Of a DNA stretch of 64,000 nucleotides, positions 24,056 to 32,768 are shown piece after piece. The position numbers were made by a program, and so were the translations under genes. Every line of letters starts with the position of its first letter. Within the stretch, counting starts at the first letter, position 1. The notes under the pieces are model-generated. The model saw only the letters and a list, made by a program, of their open reading frames with translations, had not been told where the DNA came from and made no database searches. Where the stretch lies: NCBI GenBank assembly GCA_020637675.1, contig JACKKD010000003.1, positions 868,001-932,000 of the forward strand, read 5' to 3'. Source of the DNA: Paracoccaceae bacterium (lineage in GTDB: Bacteria > Pseudomonadota > Alphaproteobacteria > Rhodobacterales > Rhodobacteraceae).

Positions 24056-25287
24056 GGCGTCTCCTGCGGGCGCGGCGCGGTGGGGTGGCGCCGGCCGGCG
24101 GGGGCGACGAGCAGGACCACCGCTGCCGCCATGAGAAGACCGGAGAGCAGGAAGGGCGCGCCGGGCTGGTAAAAGCTCGTCCCGGGCCGCGTGAAGGCCC
24201 AGAAGACGGACGTCATCACCATTGGCGCGAGGCCCATCCCGACGGCCTGGACGGCGGCGAGAACGCCCTGAAGCTCGCCCTGCTGGTCGTCGGGCGTGGC
24301 GTTCGACATGAGCCCGGAAAGCGCCGGCCCGGCGATTCCGGCGATGGCCGCGACCGGCGTGAAGGCGAGTGCCCAGAAGCCCGAGGTGACGACGCCGTAA
24401 AAGCCGAAGCTGAGGGTTTCGAGCGCCATGCCATAGCCCGCCGTCCGGCGTTCGCCGAAGGCCCTGGTGGCCGGGGCGACCAGGAACCCCTGCACGACGA
24501 CCATGCAGATGCCGAAGGCCGCGAGCGAGAGGCCGTTCCACCATGCGTTCCAGCCGAAGCGTTCGGTGCCGAAGAAGGCCCAGACCGAGGGGTAGGACTG
24601 GAAGGCGAGGGTGTAGAGGAACATGATCGCCAGCATCCGCCCGAGACCCGGCAGATTGCCGATGGCGCGGAACGCGGCGAAGGGGTTGGCGCGGGCGAGG
24701 CTGAAGGGACGGCGCTTGTCGGCGCCGAGGCTCTCGGGCAGAACCCAGAAGCCGAAGACCGCGTTCAGCGCGGCGACGGCCGCCGCCGTCCAGAAGGGCA
24801 CGCGCGTGCCCCATTCGGCGGCGATCCCGCCGACGAGGGGCCCGGCGACGAAGCCCGCGCCGAAGGCCGCTCCGATCAGCCCGAAGTTCTTCGCCCGCGC
24901 CCCCGGCGCGGAAATGTCCGCCACGTAGGCGGCCGCGGTGGCGTAGGTCGCCGCCGCCGCGCCGGCGATGAGCCGGCCGAGGAGGAGGAGCCAGACCGAC
25001 TGCGCGACGGCCATGATCGCGTAGTCGAGCGCCATGACCATGAGCGCGATGAGCATCACCGGGCGCCGCCCGTAGCGGTCCGAGAGGTTGCCGACGATCG
25101 GGCCGCAGAGGAACTGCATGGCGGCGAAGGAGGTGGCGAGGAGCCCGCCCCAGAGCGAGGCCGAGGCAAGATCGGCCCCCGTCACCTCGCGCATGAGGTC
25201 GGGCATGACCGGGAAGATGATGCCGATCCCGATGGAATCGATCATCACCGTCACGAGGATGAACACAAGGGCGAGGCGGTTCTGCAT
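24052..25287 (-). CDS. MFS transporter, TetA-like DHA1 group
   Basis: A 411-residue, 12-helix major facilitator. Diagnostic features are SIGIGIIFPVMPDL in helix 1, the motif A GNLSDRYGRRPVML after helix 2, and GAAFGAGFVAGPLVGGI (motif C) in helix 5. This pattern is that of the TetA/DHA1 antiporters, and automated annotation would call it tetracycline efflux. Its place between catabolic genes suggests it may instead move the pathway substrate. It overlaps the dehydrogenase gene downstream by 4 bases and lies 45 bases after the hydrolase gene. Confidence 0.85.
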   Translation of the reverse strand: MQNRLALVFILVTVMIDSIGIGIIFPVMPDLMREVTGADLASASLWGGLLATSFAAMQFLCGPIVGNLSDRYGRRPVMLIALMVMALDYAIMAVAQSVWLLLLGRLIAGAAAATYATAAAYVADISAPGARAKNFGLIGAAFGAGFVAGPLVGGIAAEWGTRVPFWTAAAVAALNAVFGFWVLPESLGADKRRPFSLARANPFAAFRAIGNLPGLGRMLAIMFLYTLAFQSYPSVWAFFGTERFGWNAWWNGLSLAAFGICMVVVQGFLVAPATRAFGERRTAGYGMALETLSFGFYGVVTSGFWALAFTPVAAIAGIAGPALSGLMSNATPDDQQGELQGVLAAVQAVGMGLAPMVMTSVFWAFTRPGTSFYQPGAPFLLSGLLMAAAVVLLVAPAGRRHPTAPRPQETP

Positions 25288-25332
25288 GGGGTTCCGGGCC
25301 GGCGCGGATGGGGCCGTCCGGGCGGCAGGAGG

Positions 25333-26082
25333 CTAGCCCGGCGCGCGGGCGAAGGGAAGGGGGGCCGATGACCCGTCCCGCGCGATCGCGGCCAGGAGAG
25401 CGGCGAGGCGGGCGGGCATGGCGAAGAAGGGTGAATGGCCGCACGGCAGGCGATGGACGCGGCCGGGCGCGAAGGGGGCCGCCATGGTCTCCTGGTATTC
25501 CGGAGGGATCGTATGGTCATCTTCGCAGAGCACATAGTGCCGCTCGACCTGCGGACCGTCATCGTGGGGCGGCAGGGGGGTGGACTGCGGCAGGACAGGC
25601 TCCGGGCAGAGCCGGGGCAGCGCGAAGTCCAGCGCCTCGTCCGGGCAGTCATGGTAGAAGGTGGCGCGCGCGCCTGCCGGATCGACCGAATAGGTGATGC
25701 CCCCGGGATCGGGGCGGACGATGCCCCGCAGCGGCTGGCGCGGCCCGGCCCTGCGCATCTCCACCAGCGACCTGCCCGCCGCCGGCACATAGGCGCAGAG
25801 GTAGACCATCCGGCGGAAGCGGTCGGGTGCGCGCATCGCCGCCAGCGTGATCGGATAGCCCGCGGCGGAATGGCCGACGAGCGTCACTCCGCAGTCGGCC
25901 GCCGCGAGGATCGCGTCGGCGTAGAGATCGAGCGTCGCCGCCGCTGCGGGCGTCCGGTCCTCGCCATGGGCCGGCAGGTCGACGGCGCGGGCGCTGTGAC
26001 CTAGGCCGGTGAGTGCGGGGATCACGTCACGCCAGCACCAGGCGCCGTGGCAGGAGCCATGGACGAGGAGGAATGCCGCCAT
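25333..26082 (-). CDS. alpha/beta hydrolase (methylesterase/HNL-like)
   Basis: A 249-residue alpha/beta hydrolase of the plant methylesterase/hydroxynitrile lyase type. The oxyanion region is LLVHGSCHGAWCWRDVIPAL, the nucleophile elbow is LVGHSAAG (Ser), a late acidic residue lies in CEDDHTIPP, and the catalytic His is in PCGHSPFFAMP. It probably hydrolyses a small ester or lactone in the cytosol. The start is the ATG one base after the stop of the preceding lactonase-like gene (TGAGATG), giving tight translational coupling. Confidence 0.8.
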   Translation of the reverse strand: MAAFLLVHGSCHGAWCWRDVIPALTGLGHSARAVDLPAHGEDRTPAAAATLDLYADAILAAADCGVTLVGHSAAGYPITLAAMRAPDRFRRMVYLCAYVPAAGRSLVEMRRAGPRQPLRGIVRPDPGGITYSVDPAGARATFYHDCPDEALDFALPRLCPEPVLPQSTPLPPHDDGPQVERHYVLCEDDHTIPPEYQETMAAPFAPGRVHRLPCGHSPFFAMPARLAALLAAIARDGSSAPLPFARAPG

Positions 26083-26083
26083 C

Positions 26084-26872
26084 TCAGCCGTGCCCGATCC
26101 CTGCGAGGAAGCCGCAGAGGACGCCGGCGAATTCTGCGGGCCTGTCAACGCAGGGCAGGTGACCCGCGCCCCGGATAAGCTCGAACCGCGCGCCCTTGAT
26201 CAACTCCGCCGTCTCGCGCACGAGATCGGGCGGCGTGGAGCCATCCTCCGCCCCGGCGATCACCAGCGCCGGCAGCGTCAGCCCCGATGTCGGCGTGTAG
26301 AAGTCGGTACCGGAGATGGCGGCCATGCAGCCGAGATAGCCCTCTACCGGCTGACGCGTGACCATGGTTCGCCACCCCAGGATCTCTGCTCCCTCGCGCA
26401 AGGGCTTGGCGAACCAGCGCTCCATCGTCGCGTCGGCAACCGCCTCGATTCCGCCCTCCCGGACGGCGGCGATGCGGTCGGCCCAGAGGGCGGGCGTGGC
26501 GATCTTCGCGGCGGTGTTCGAGAGCACGAGCGCGCGGACGAGATCGAGCCGCTTCACGGCGAGGCCCTGGGCGACCATGCCGCCGATCGAGAGGCCGACG
26601 AAGACGCAATCCTTCACCCCGAGGGCATCAAGAAGCCGTTCGGCATCCCGCACCAGGGCGCCCATCGCATAGGGGCCGGGCGGGCAGGAGGAAAGCCCGT
26701 GCCCGCGCATGTCGTAGCGGATGAGGCGGAGCGACTTCGGCAGGAGCGGCACGATCCTGTCCCAAAGCCGGAAATCGGTGCCGAGCGCATTGGCGAAGAC
26801 GACGGGCCACCCGGCCGGGTCGCCGTCTTCGCGCCAGTGAAGCTGGATGTCGCCGAGATCGAGGATGTGCAT
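26084..26872 (-). CDS. 3-oxoadipate enol-lactonase-like hydrolase
   Basis: A 262-residue alpha/beta hydrolase of PcaD type and length: VVFANALGTDFRLWDRIVPLL, YDMRGHGLSS, nucleophile elbow FVGLSIGGMVAQGLA, and GAGHLPCVDRPAEFA with the catalytic His. PcaD hydrolyses 3-oxoadipate enol-lactone in the protocatechuate branch. No other pca genes are here, and the neighbours point to sugar acids, so a lactonase on another lactone is as likely. I start at MHILDLGD because GGAGG lies 5 bases before it; a start 20 codons upstream would overlap the previous gene. Confidence 0.75.
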   Translation of the reverse strand: MHILDLGDIQLHWREDGDPAGWPVVFANALGTDFRLWDRIVPLLPKSLRLIRYDMRGHGLSSCPPGPYAMGALVRDAERLLDALGVKDCVFVGLSIGGMVAQGLAVKRLDLVRALVLSNTAAKIATPALWADRIAAVREGGIEAVADATMERWFAKPLREGAEILGWRTMVTRQPVEGYLGCMAAISGTDFYTPTSGLTLPALVIAGAEDGSTPPDLVRETAELIKGARFELIRGAGHLPCVDRPAEFAGVLCGFLAGIGHG

Positions 26873-26924
26873 CGGGCCTCCGTTCGCGCCATCCTGCGGG
26901 GCGGCGGCCGAAACGGCAAGCGCC

Positions 26925-27791
26925 TCAGCCACGGGAGAGGAACCGCGCCAGCACGTCGTCGAGTGGCGTCATGTCCAAGTCCGGGAGGAGGCTGGCGAGT
27001 TTTCGACCGTCGAGCCAGTGCGGGTGGTCGTAGAGATAGCGCATCTCGCCAAGTTCGCGCGCGAGTTCCCAGACGGGGGAGGCCAACGTCATCATCCACC
27101 AGGGAAAGCGCGCGATCCGCATCGGCCGGCCGGTGTGCCGGGTGACGGTCGCCGCAAGCTCGCGGGTGGAGAACGCGAGTCCCGGGAAGGGTACGTCCTC
27201 GAACGCGGCAAGGGCGTCGTGCCGCGCGGCCAGTTCGACGGCCGCGCGGGCCATGTCCGGCAGGTAGGCCCAGGCATGGGCGGCGTCGGGGTCGCCGAGG
27301 GTGGCGATGACCCCTTTGGCCGCCTTGCCGATCACGAAGCGGTCGAAGAGGCCGCCCGGCGCATCCGGGTCGATGAAATCCCCGGCGCGCAGAAGGATCG
27401 TGCGCAGACCCGTTGCCGCGGCGTCGCGGAAGCGCTCCTCCATCTCGGCCCTGATGCGACCCTTGCGGGCGACCGGTCGGTGCGGTGTCGCCGCGCCCCA
27501 GGGTGCGGGTTCGATGCCGAAGACATAGACATTGCCAGGGATCAGGACCGTCGCGCCCGACGCACGGGCGGCGGCCAGGACGGCACCGGTGATCTCAGGG
27601 ACGAGCCTCGCCCAGTCGTGGTAGTTGGGCGGGTTCATCGCATGGACGACAAGGTCTGCACCCTTCGCGGCGGCGGTCATGTCGGAGCCGCGGCGGTAGG
27701 GCCGCACTTCCCACCCGGCCGCCGCGAAGGCGCGCGCCGCCTGTGCGCCGAAATGGCCCGAGGATCCGAGGACGAGGACGGTGCGGGACAT
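26925..27791 (-). CDS. NAD-dependent epimerase/dehydratase family protein (extended SDR)
   Basis: A 288-residue extended short-chain dehydrogenase with the nucleotide loop VLGSSGHFGAQAARAF at the N-terminus. A VIPGNVYVFG strand follows, where the usual YxxxK is not obvious, so it may be an atypical or nucleotide-sensing member like NmrA/YbjT. The C-terminal part has HAWAYLPDMARAAVEL, typical of the family. It is the first gene of the leftward operon ending in the PfkB kinase and is divergent from leuB, with 151 bases between the two starts. Confidence 0.75.
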   Translation of the reverse strand: MSRTVLVLGSSGHFGAQAARAFAAAGWEVRPYRRGSDMTAAAKGADLVVHAMNPPNYHDWARLVPEITGAVLAAARASGATVLIPGNVYVFGIEPAPWGAATPHRPVARKGRIRAEMEERFRDAAATGLRTILLRAGDFIDPDAPGGLFDRFVIGKAAKGVIATLGDPDAAHAWAYLPDMARAAVELAARHDALAAFEDVPFPGLAFSTRELAATVTRHTGRPMRIARFPWWMMTLASPVWELARELGEMRYLYDHPHWLDGRKLASLLPDLDMTPLDDVLARFLSRG

Positions 27792-27942
27792 CGGTGACCT
27801 CGCTTGCAGTGCGGACTCAGCCTACACCATCGCCCTTGACGGCTCCACGCTCGTGCCCGCGGTGTGGCCCCGGCGCTTGACCGCGGGGCGGCCATTGGCT
27901 AGGCGGGCGGGGAGTTTGCGCAGCTTTCAAGGAGCCCCGCCC

Positions 27943-29049
27943 GTGGCCAATCCCTCCCTCCTCATCCTCGCCGGCGACGGCATCGGCCCTGAAGTCATGG
28001 CCGAGGTAAAGAAGATCATCGCCTGGATGGGCGCCAGGCGCGGGCTGAGCTTCGACGTGAGCGAGGATCTCGTCGGCGGCTCTGCCTATGACAAGCATGG
28101 GACGCCGCTTCACGACGACACGATGGCGAAGGCGCAGGCGGCGGATGCGGTGCTTCTGGGCGCCGTCGGCGGGCCGAAATACGACAAGCTGCCCTTCGAG
28201 GTGAAGCCCGAGCGCGGGCTTCTCAGGCTCCGGAAGGAGATGGACCTCTACGCCAACCTGCGCCCGGCCCAGTGCTTCGACGCGCTGGCCGACTTCTCGT
28301 CGCTGAAGAAGGAGGTCGTCGCCGGGCTCGACATCATGATCGTGCGGGAACTGACCTCGGGCGTCTATTTCGGCGAGCCGCGCGGGATCTTCACCGAAGG
28401 CAACGAACGGGTGGGCATCAACACCCAGCGCTACACCGAATCCGAGATCGCCCGGGTGGCGCGTTCGGCCTTCGAACTGGCGCGGCGGCGGTCGAACAAG
28501 GTCTGTTCGATGGAGAAGGCCAACGTCATGGAATCGGGCATCCTCTGGCGCGAGGTCGTCCAGGAGGTGCACGACAAGGAATACCCCGACGTCGAGCTTT
28601 CGCACATGTATGCCGACGCGGGCGCGATGCAGCTGACCCGCTGGCCGAAGCAGTTCGACGTGATCGTGACCGACAACCTCTTCGGCGACCTGCTGTCTGA
28701 CCTCGCCGCGATGCTGACGGGCTCGCTCGGGATGCTGCCCTCCGCGAGCCTCGGCGCGCCGATGGCGAACGGAAGGCCGAAGGCGCTCTATGAGCCCGTG
28801 CACGGCTCCGCCCCCGATATTGCCGGCCAGGGCAAGGCCAATCCGATCGCCTGCATCCTCAGCTTCGCGATGGCGCTGCGCTACTCCTTCGACCAGGGCG
28901 GCGAGGCCGAGAGGCTGGAGAAGGCGGTCGAGAAGGTGCTGGCGGACGGCGTGCGGACCGCCGACCTGATGGGGCCCGAGGGCGGCAAGCCGGTTTCGAC
29001 CTCGGAAATGGGCGACCGGATCGTCGCGGCCCTCGACGCGTCGCTCTGA
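27943..29049 (+). CDS. leuB: 3-isopropylmalate dehydrogenase
   Basis: Third enzyme-step of leucine synthesis: NAD-dependent oxidation and decarboxylation of 3-isopropylmalate (368 residues, normal length). GDGIGPEV starts the nucleotide/substrate fold. VRELTSGVYFGEPRG and ANVMESGILWREV carry substrate contacts. NLFGDLLSDLAAML holds the metal-binding aspartates, and EPVHGSAPDIAGQGKANP is the NAD site. I use the GTG start because AAGGAG lies 8 bases upstream and the homologous N-terminus is VANPSLLILAGDG. leuC and leuD are not adjacent inside the window. Confidence 0.96.
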   Translation: MANPSLLILAGDGIGPEVMAEVKKIIAWMGARRGLSFDVSEDLVGGSAYDKHGTPLHDDTMAKAQAADAVLLGAVGGPKYDKLPFEVKPERGLLRLRKEMDLYANLRPAQCFDALADFSSLKKEVVAGLDIMIVRELTSGVYFGEPRGIFTEGNERVGINTQRYTESEIARVARSAFELARRRSNKVCSMEKANVMESGILWREVVQEVHDKEYPDVELSHMYADAGAMQLTRWPKQFDVIVTDNLFGDLLSDLAAMLTGSLGMLPSASLGAPMANGRPKALYEPVHGSAPDIAGQGKANPIACILSFAMALRYSFDQGGEAERLEKAVEKVLADGVRTADLMGPEGGKPVSTSEMGDRIVAALDASL

Positions 29050-29059
29050 TCGGCGCCGG

Positions 29060-29080
29060 GCGCGGGCGTCAGGCCCGCGC
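29060..29080. terminator. hairpin between convergent leuB and Na/Pi genes
   Basis: GCGCGGGC / GCCCGCGC (29060-29067 with 29073-29080) with a 5-base loop, at the shared 3' ends. It covers the stop of the cotransporter gene. No U-tract, so rho-independent activity is uncertain. Confidence 0.4.
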
Positions 29081-30682
29081 GTTCTCCACATCCTCCGACA
29101 ACAGGGCCTGGGCCGGCGGCGCATCCATCGCGGCGATCTCGCCGTAGTGCAGGATGCGCTCGGCGTGCTGCGCCATCCGCTCCAGGCTTCGGATTGCGTC
29201 GGTCTGGTCGAAGACGTCGCGGGGGCTGACCAATCCCACATGTTCGCGCAGGAGCGCGGCGCGGCGAAGTCGGCCGGCGCGCACACCGATGAGCCGGGCG
29301 ATCCGGTTCATCCGGCGATGCTGCCCCTCGGCCGAAGGGGCCGCGGCCGCATGGCGCAGCGCCGTGCCGAGCACGGTGGCAGGCCGGCGCAGCACCGGGT
29401 CGCCGGTCAGGAGTGCGAGCCGATCTTCCGCCCCCGCGCGGTGCCAGAGCCGGTTGATGTGGTCGATCCGGTGCAGAAGAGCGGTGCGCCGGGCCAGCGG
29501 TGCTGCCTGTCCGTCGGGCACGGCGATGCGCGTGACAAAGGCGCCGAGATCCTCGAGCGCGGGCTGCATGAGGGGGACGAGTTCCACCAGTGCCTCGTTC
29601 GTCCCACCGGGGGCGAGCCGCGCCCCCAGCGCGGCGAAAAGCGCCGTGGCATCCGCGTCCGAGGCGCCGCGCGCGGCGTCAAGGGCGGCCGGCGCGTCGG
29701 CAAGCAGGCGCCGGTCCGGCGGCTCGGCGAGGACCGCACCGCTGCCGGGCACGAGCCATTCTATGAGCCGCGCGAAGGGCCGCGTGAACGGCAGGACGAG
29801 AACGACGCCAAGAACGTTGAAGAGCGTGTGAAAGGCCACCAGAGCCGCCGGTTCGTCACCGCCGAAGGCGCGCGCCAGCGCCGGCGCGGCCGTTGCCACC
29901 ACGGCGAAGGCCGCGATGCCGGTGATGACGTTGTAGACGACATGCGCAATGGCCGTCCGCCGCATGTCACGCGACCCGCCCACCGTCGCCACGACCGACT
30001 TGAACGTGGTGCCGATGTCCATGCCGACCACCATCGCCGCCGCCTGCGGCAAGCTCAGCCCGCCGGTGCCGAGAAGGACGAGCGTCGCCGCCACGCCCGC
30101 ACTCGACGACTGGATCACCACGGTGACCGCGACCCCGAGGAGGAGGAGCCGCAACCGCCCCCAGAGCGTTTCGGCCGTGGGCGCGAAGGTCAACAGGCCG
30201 TCGCGGAACCCTTCCGCCCCCGCCTGCATCATGTCGAGCCCGAGAAAGACCAGGCTGAAGCCGGCAAGGAGACCGCCCACCCGTCCCCAGCTACCGCGGC
30301 CGAGCGCCAGGAGAAGCCCCGCAGCAAACAGCAGCGGCAGCGCCAGACGCGCGAGGTCCAGCTTGAAGCCCAGAAGGACGACCATCCAGCCGGTGATGGT
30401 GGTACCGACGTTTGCGCCGAAGACGACGCCCATCGCCTGCGGAAAGCTGAGAAGCCCGGCGCCGACGAAGCCGATGGTCATGACGAGCGTGGCCGAGGAG
30501 GACTGGATCAGCGCCGTCGTCGCCGCGCCGGCGACCGCGCCCGTGAGGGGCGAGGTCGTGACACGGCGCAGCACGGCGCGGGTCTGCCGGCTGGCCAGTT
30601 CGCCAAGCGCGCCGGTCATCATCCGCATGCCCAGAAGGAACATGCCGGTGCCGCCGAGAAGGGTAAGGATGTCGCCGCTCAT
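29069..30682 (-). CDS. Na/Pi cotransporter family protein (NptA/YjbB-like)
   Basis: A 537-residue membrane protein. The first ~310 residues hold two inverted Na/Pi-cotransporter repeats with the signature QSSS motifs (ALIQSSSATLVMT and VVIQSSSAGVAATL) and GVVFGANVGTTIT / GMDIGTTFKS. The C-terminal ~220 residues are a soluble helical PhoU-like domain. It should couple sodium to phosphate movement at the inner membrane; the related E. coli YjbB exports phosphate. The start is MSGDILTLLGG, after GGACGGCGG. The longer open frame upstream is not homologous. Convergent with leuB. Confidence 0.88.
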   Translation of the reverse strand: MSGDILTLLGGTGMFLLGMRMMTGALGELASRQTRAVLRRVTTSPLTGAVAGAATTALIQSSSATLVMTIGFVGAGLLSFPQAMGVVFGANVGTTITGWMVVLLGFKLDLARLALPLLFAAGLLLALGRGSWGRVGGLLAGFSLVFLGLDMMQAGAEGFRDGLLTFAPTAETLWGRLRLLLLGVAVTVVIQSSSAGVAATLVLLGTGGLSLPQAAAMVVGMDIGTTFKSVVATVGGSRDMRRTAIAHVVYNVITGIAAFAVVATAAPALARAFGGDEPAALVAFHTLFNVLGVVLVLPFTRPFARLIEWLVPGSGAVLAEPPDRRLLADAPAALDAARGASDADATALFAALGARLAPGGTNEALVELVPLMQPALEDLGAFVTRIAVPDGQAAPLARRTALLHRIDHINRLWHRAGAEDRLALLTGDPVLRRPATVLGTALRHAAAAPSAEGQHRRMNRIARLIGVRAGRLRRAALLREHVGLVSPRDVFDQTDAIRSLERMAQHAERILHYGEIAAMDAPPAQALLSEDVENARA

Positions 30683-30827
30683 GCCGCCGTCCGCTGCGTT
30701 TCCGTGGCAGTCTCGCCGTGGATCGCGCCCGGTGCAACGGCCCGCTGTCGCCGGACCGGCCCCGGGGCTTGTGCATCCGCGCCCGAGCGTCCAATGCTGG
30801 CGCCACCACCGACGAAAGGCACCGATC

Positions 30828-31808
30828 ATGACGCCCGCGACGGCGCATCACAATTTCCGTGGAGCGATCTTCGCGCTTCTCGCGATGGGCATTTTCGCCA
30901 CCCACGACGCCGTGGTGAAGCACCTCGGTGCCGCCTATTCGCCGTTCCAGATCGTGTTCTTCGCCTCGCTTCTGAGCTTCCCGCCCGTGGCCGTCATCAT
31001 GCTGAACGATACGCGCGAGGCGAGCCTGAGGCCGCGACACCCCGGTTGGGTACTGTTCCGGACGGTTCTCACGGTCGTTACCGGTGTCTCGGCCTTCTAC
31101 GCCTTCTCGACGCTGCCGCTGGCGCAGGTCTACGTGATCCTGTTCGCCTCGCCGCTGCTGATCACCATCCTTGCGATCCCGCTTCTGGGCGAGAAGGTGC
31201 GGGCACGCCGCTGGGCGGCCGTGATCGTCGGCCTTCTCGGCGTCATCATCGTGATGCGGCCGGGGCAGGCGGAACTGTCGCTCGGCCATCTCGCGGCGCT
31301 GACGGCGGCGGTCTGCGGGGCGACCGCCTCGGTCATCGTCCGCAAGATCGGGGCAGACGAACGCTCGGTCGTGCTGCTCCTCTTTCCGATGGTGGGGAAC
31401 TTCATCGTCACCGGTCTCGCCATGCCCTACGTCTATCGGCCGATGCCCCTGGCCGACCTCGGGCTGATGGCCGTGATCGCCGCCTTCGGGCTCACCGCTT
31501 CCTTCCTCGTCATCCTCGCGTACCGGGCGGGCGAGGCGGCGATCGTGGCGCCCATGCAGTACTCGCAGATCCTCTGGGCGACTGCCTACGGCTATCTCCT
31601 CTTCGACGAGGCGCCCGACCGGGCGACGATCCTCGGCGCCGGCGTCATCATCGCCTCGGGCCTCTACATCGTCTTCCGCGAGACGCGAGCGGGTGCCTCG
31701 GCCCACCGGCCGGTCATCGAGGCGCGGGGCCGGACGGAAACCGCGACGACGCCCAAGTCGAGCGTGCTGCAGCGGCTGTTCAGCGGACGCGGCAACGGGG
31801 TTTCCTGA
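30828..31808 (+). CDS. DMT-superfamily (EamA) transporter
   Basis: A 326-residue permease with ten helices in two EamA repeats: GIFATHDAVVKHLG in the first and MQYSQILWATAYGYLLFDE in the second, which is the highly conserved end of repeat 2. The PLLGEKVRARRW loop separates helices. DMT carriers usually export metabolites or amino acids. An Arg/Thr-rich cytoplasmic tail ends the protein. AAAGG is 8 bases before the ATG. It is divergent from the Na/Pi gene and is followed 62 bases later by tRNA-Pro. Confidence 0.87.
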   Translation: MTPATAHHNFRGAIFALLAMGIFATHDAVVKHLGAAYSPFQIVFFASLLSFPPVAVIMLNDTREASLRPRHPGWVLFRTVLTVVTGVSAFYAFSTLPLAQVYVILFASPLLITILAIPLLGEKVRARRWAAVIVGLLGVIIVMRPGQAELSLGHLAALTAAVCGATASVIVRKIGADERSVVLLLFPMVGNFIVTGLAMPYVYRPMPLADLGLMAVIAAFGLTASFLVILAYRAGEAAIVAPMQYSQILWATAYGYLLFDEAPDRATILGAGVIIASGLYIVFRETRAGASAHRPVIEARGRTETATTPKSSVLQRLFSGRGNGVS

Positions 31809-31870
31809 CTGCGCGCGCTCTGCCCCCTTGCCAAAGCCCCCGGGAATCGGTAACCCCGCCCGGCAATAGT

Positions 31871-31947
31871 CGGAGCGTAGCGCAGTCTGGTAGCGCACCT
31901 GCTTCGGGAGCAGGGGGTCGGAGGTTCAAATCCTCTCGCTCCGACCA
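31871..31947 (+). tRNA. tRNA-Pro (anticodon CGG)
   Basis: 77 nt with encoded CCA. Acceptor CGGAGCG pairs with CGCTCCG. The anticodon stem CCTGC/GCAGG encloses loop TTCGGGA (anticodon CGG, reads CCG). T-arm GGAGGTTCAAATCCTC. A remnant of an IS256-type transposase lies about 180 bases downstream. Confidence 0.96.
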
Positions 31948-32121
31948 TTCAAGAAAATCCCGAAAAACTAAATACTTAAGGTTGTCGGCGGAATACATCC
32001 CCAACACCTGTTCCGTGCACCCGACGGTGCCGGCGGCGGGACCGCGGCCCATCCTGATCGACAGTGCGGCGCGAGCAGTGATCTTCCTGCGTCGAAAGGG
32101 GGTGCAATTCTGCAGTCAGCC

Positions 32122-32397
32122 TTGCCATGCCGGCAGCGCACCGGGTTACATCCCACCCACGCGGTCGCGCGCCTGAACCGCGACATCAGGCGCCGCACTG
32201 AGGTCATAGGAGTATTCCCCTGCGAAGGGTCCGCCATTGATCTGATCGGCGCCATGCTGAACAAAGAGCGCGATGCGTGGCAGACCCCGAGTCTCTGCAG
32301 GATCATCGCGGCCTTCGCGCTCAGCGGCAGGGAGGAGAGCGACCCCGTCCGCAGCGCGACCACGAAAGCCGAGGCATCCGGGAATTCTCGCAGGTGA
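32122..32397 (+). pseudogene. IS256-family (Mutator) transposase, C-terminal remnant
   Basis: The frame contains RLNRDIRRRTEVIGVFP, then a degenerate LIGAMLNKERDAW. This matches the conserved C-terminal block of IS256 transposases (RLNREIRRRT-x-V-x-IFP ... LVGA-x-L-x-E-x-x-DEW, from memory). Only about 45 residues are recognisable; the catalytic DDE part is missing and the rest is scrambled. It sits between tRNA-Pro and the Hyf-like operon and marks an old insertion. The remaining bases of the 520-base gap 31948-32468 hold an AT-rich patch just after the tRNA and nothing else I can identify. Confidence 0.6.
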
Positions 32398-32420
32398 CAT
32401 GGGTGTAATACCTGATATCA
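32393..32420 (+). promoter_or_regulatory. operator-like repeats before the HTH-hyf operon
   Basis: CAGGT ... ACCTG (32393-32397 with 32410-32414) encloses GGGTGTAAT and overlaps the 8-bp palindrome TGATATCA (32413-32420). It lies 50-75 bases before the small HTH gene that opens the operon, where an autoregulatory site would be expected. Confidence 0.35.
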
Positions 32421-32468
32421 TGAAAGATGTCCCAGGCATCAAGTCTGTATCCGGAGGTTTCTCGAAGG

Positions 32469-32768
32469 ATGATCACAGGCCCGCAGATCCGGGCAGCGCG
32501 TGCGCTCCTCGGGGTCGACCAGAAGGTCCTGGCCGAGATGGCCGGGCTCTCGGTGCCCACCATTCAGCGGATGGAGGCCAGCGACCGGACCGTGGGCGGC
32601 ACGGTCGAGAGCCTGACGCGGGTCGTCGCGGCGATCGAGGCGGCAGGGGTGGAACTGATTGCAGAAGGGGCGACAAGCAGCGGCGGCGGCCGGGGAGTGC
32701 GTCTGCGGCATAGCCCGGCCGTCCGGGATGACGAGAGCGCCGCGGTTGGCCGTCGAGGCGAGAAATGA
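32469..32768 (+). CDS. XRE-type helix-turn-helix regulator heading the Ehr operon
   Basis: A 99-residue DNA-binding protein. The HTH core is AARALLGVDQKVLAEMAGLSVPTIQRMEASD, a Cro/XRE-type domain (written in two pieces it is AARALLGVDQKVLAEMA and GLSVPTIQRMEA), followed by a short TVESLTRVVAAIEAAGVEL helix and a disordered tail. The start is MITGPQIRAARA, with GGAGG 10 bases upstream. Its stop overlaps the start of hyfB (ATGA), so it is co-translated with the membrane complex and probably regulates it. This regulator type differs from the sigma-54 activator HyfR/FhlA of enterobacterial hyf operons. Confidence 0.75.
   Translation: MITGPQIRAARALLGVDQKVLAEMAGLSVPTIQRMEASDRTVGGTVESLTRVVAAIEAAGVELIAEGATSSGGGRGVRLRHSPAVRDDESAAVGRRGEK

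Noticed and set aside
24052..25287. Calling the DHA1 transporter a tetracycline resistance gene
   Set aside because: It resembles TetA in general motifs, but it is embedded in and overlaps a catabolic operon; resistance cannot be inferred.
26084..26872. Assigning the locus to protocatechuate degradation because of the PcaD-like hydrolase
   Set aside because: No other beta-ketoadipate genes are present and the neighbours indicate sugar-acid chemistry.
29147..32176. A 1009-codon plus-strand frame over the Na/Pi, DMT and tRNA-Pro region
   Set aside because: It is antisense to the cotransporter and out of frame with the DMT gene, runs through a tRNA and has Arg/Gly-rich shadow composition.
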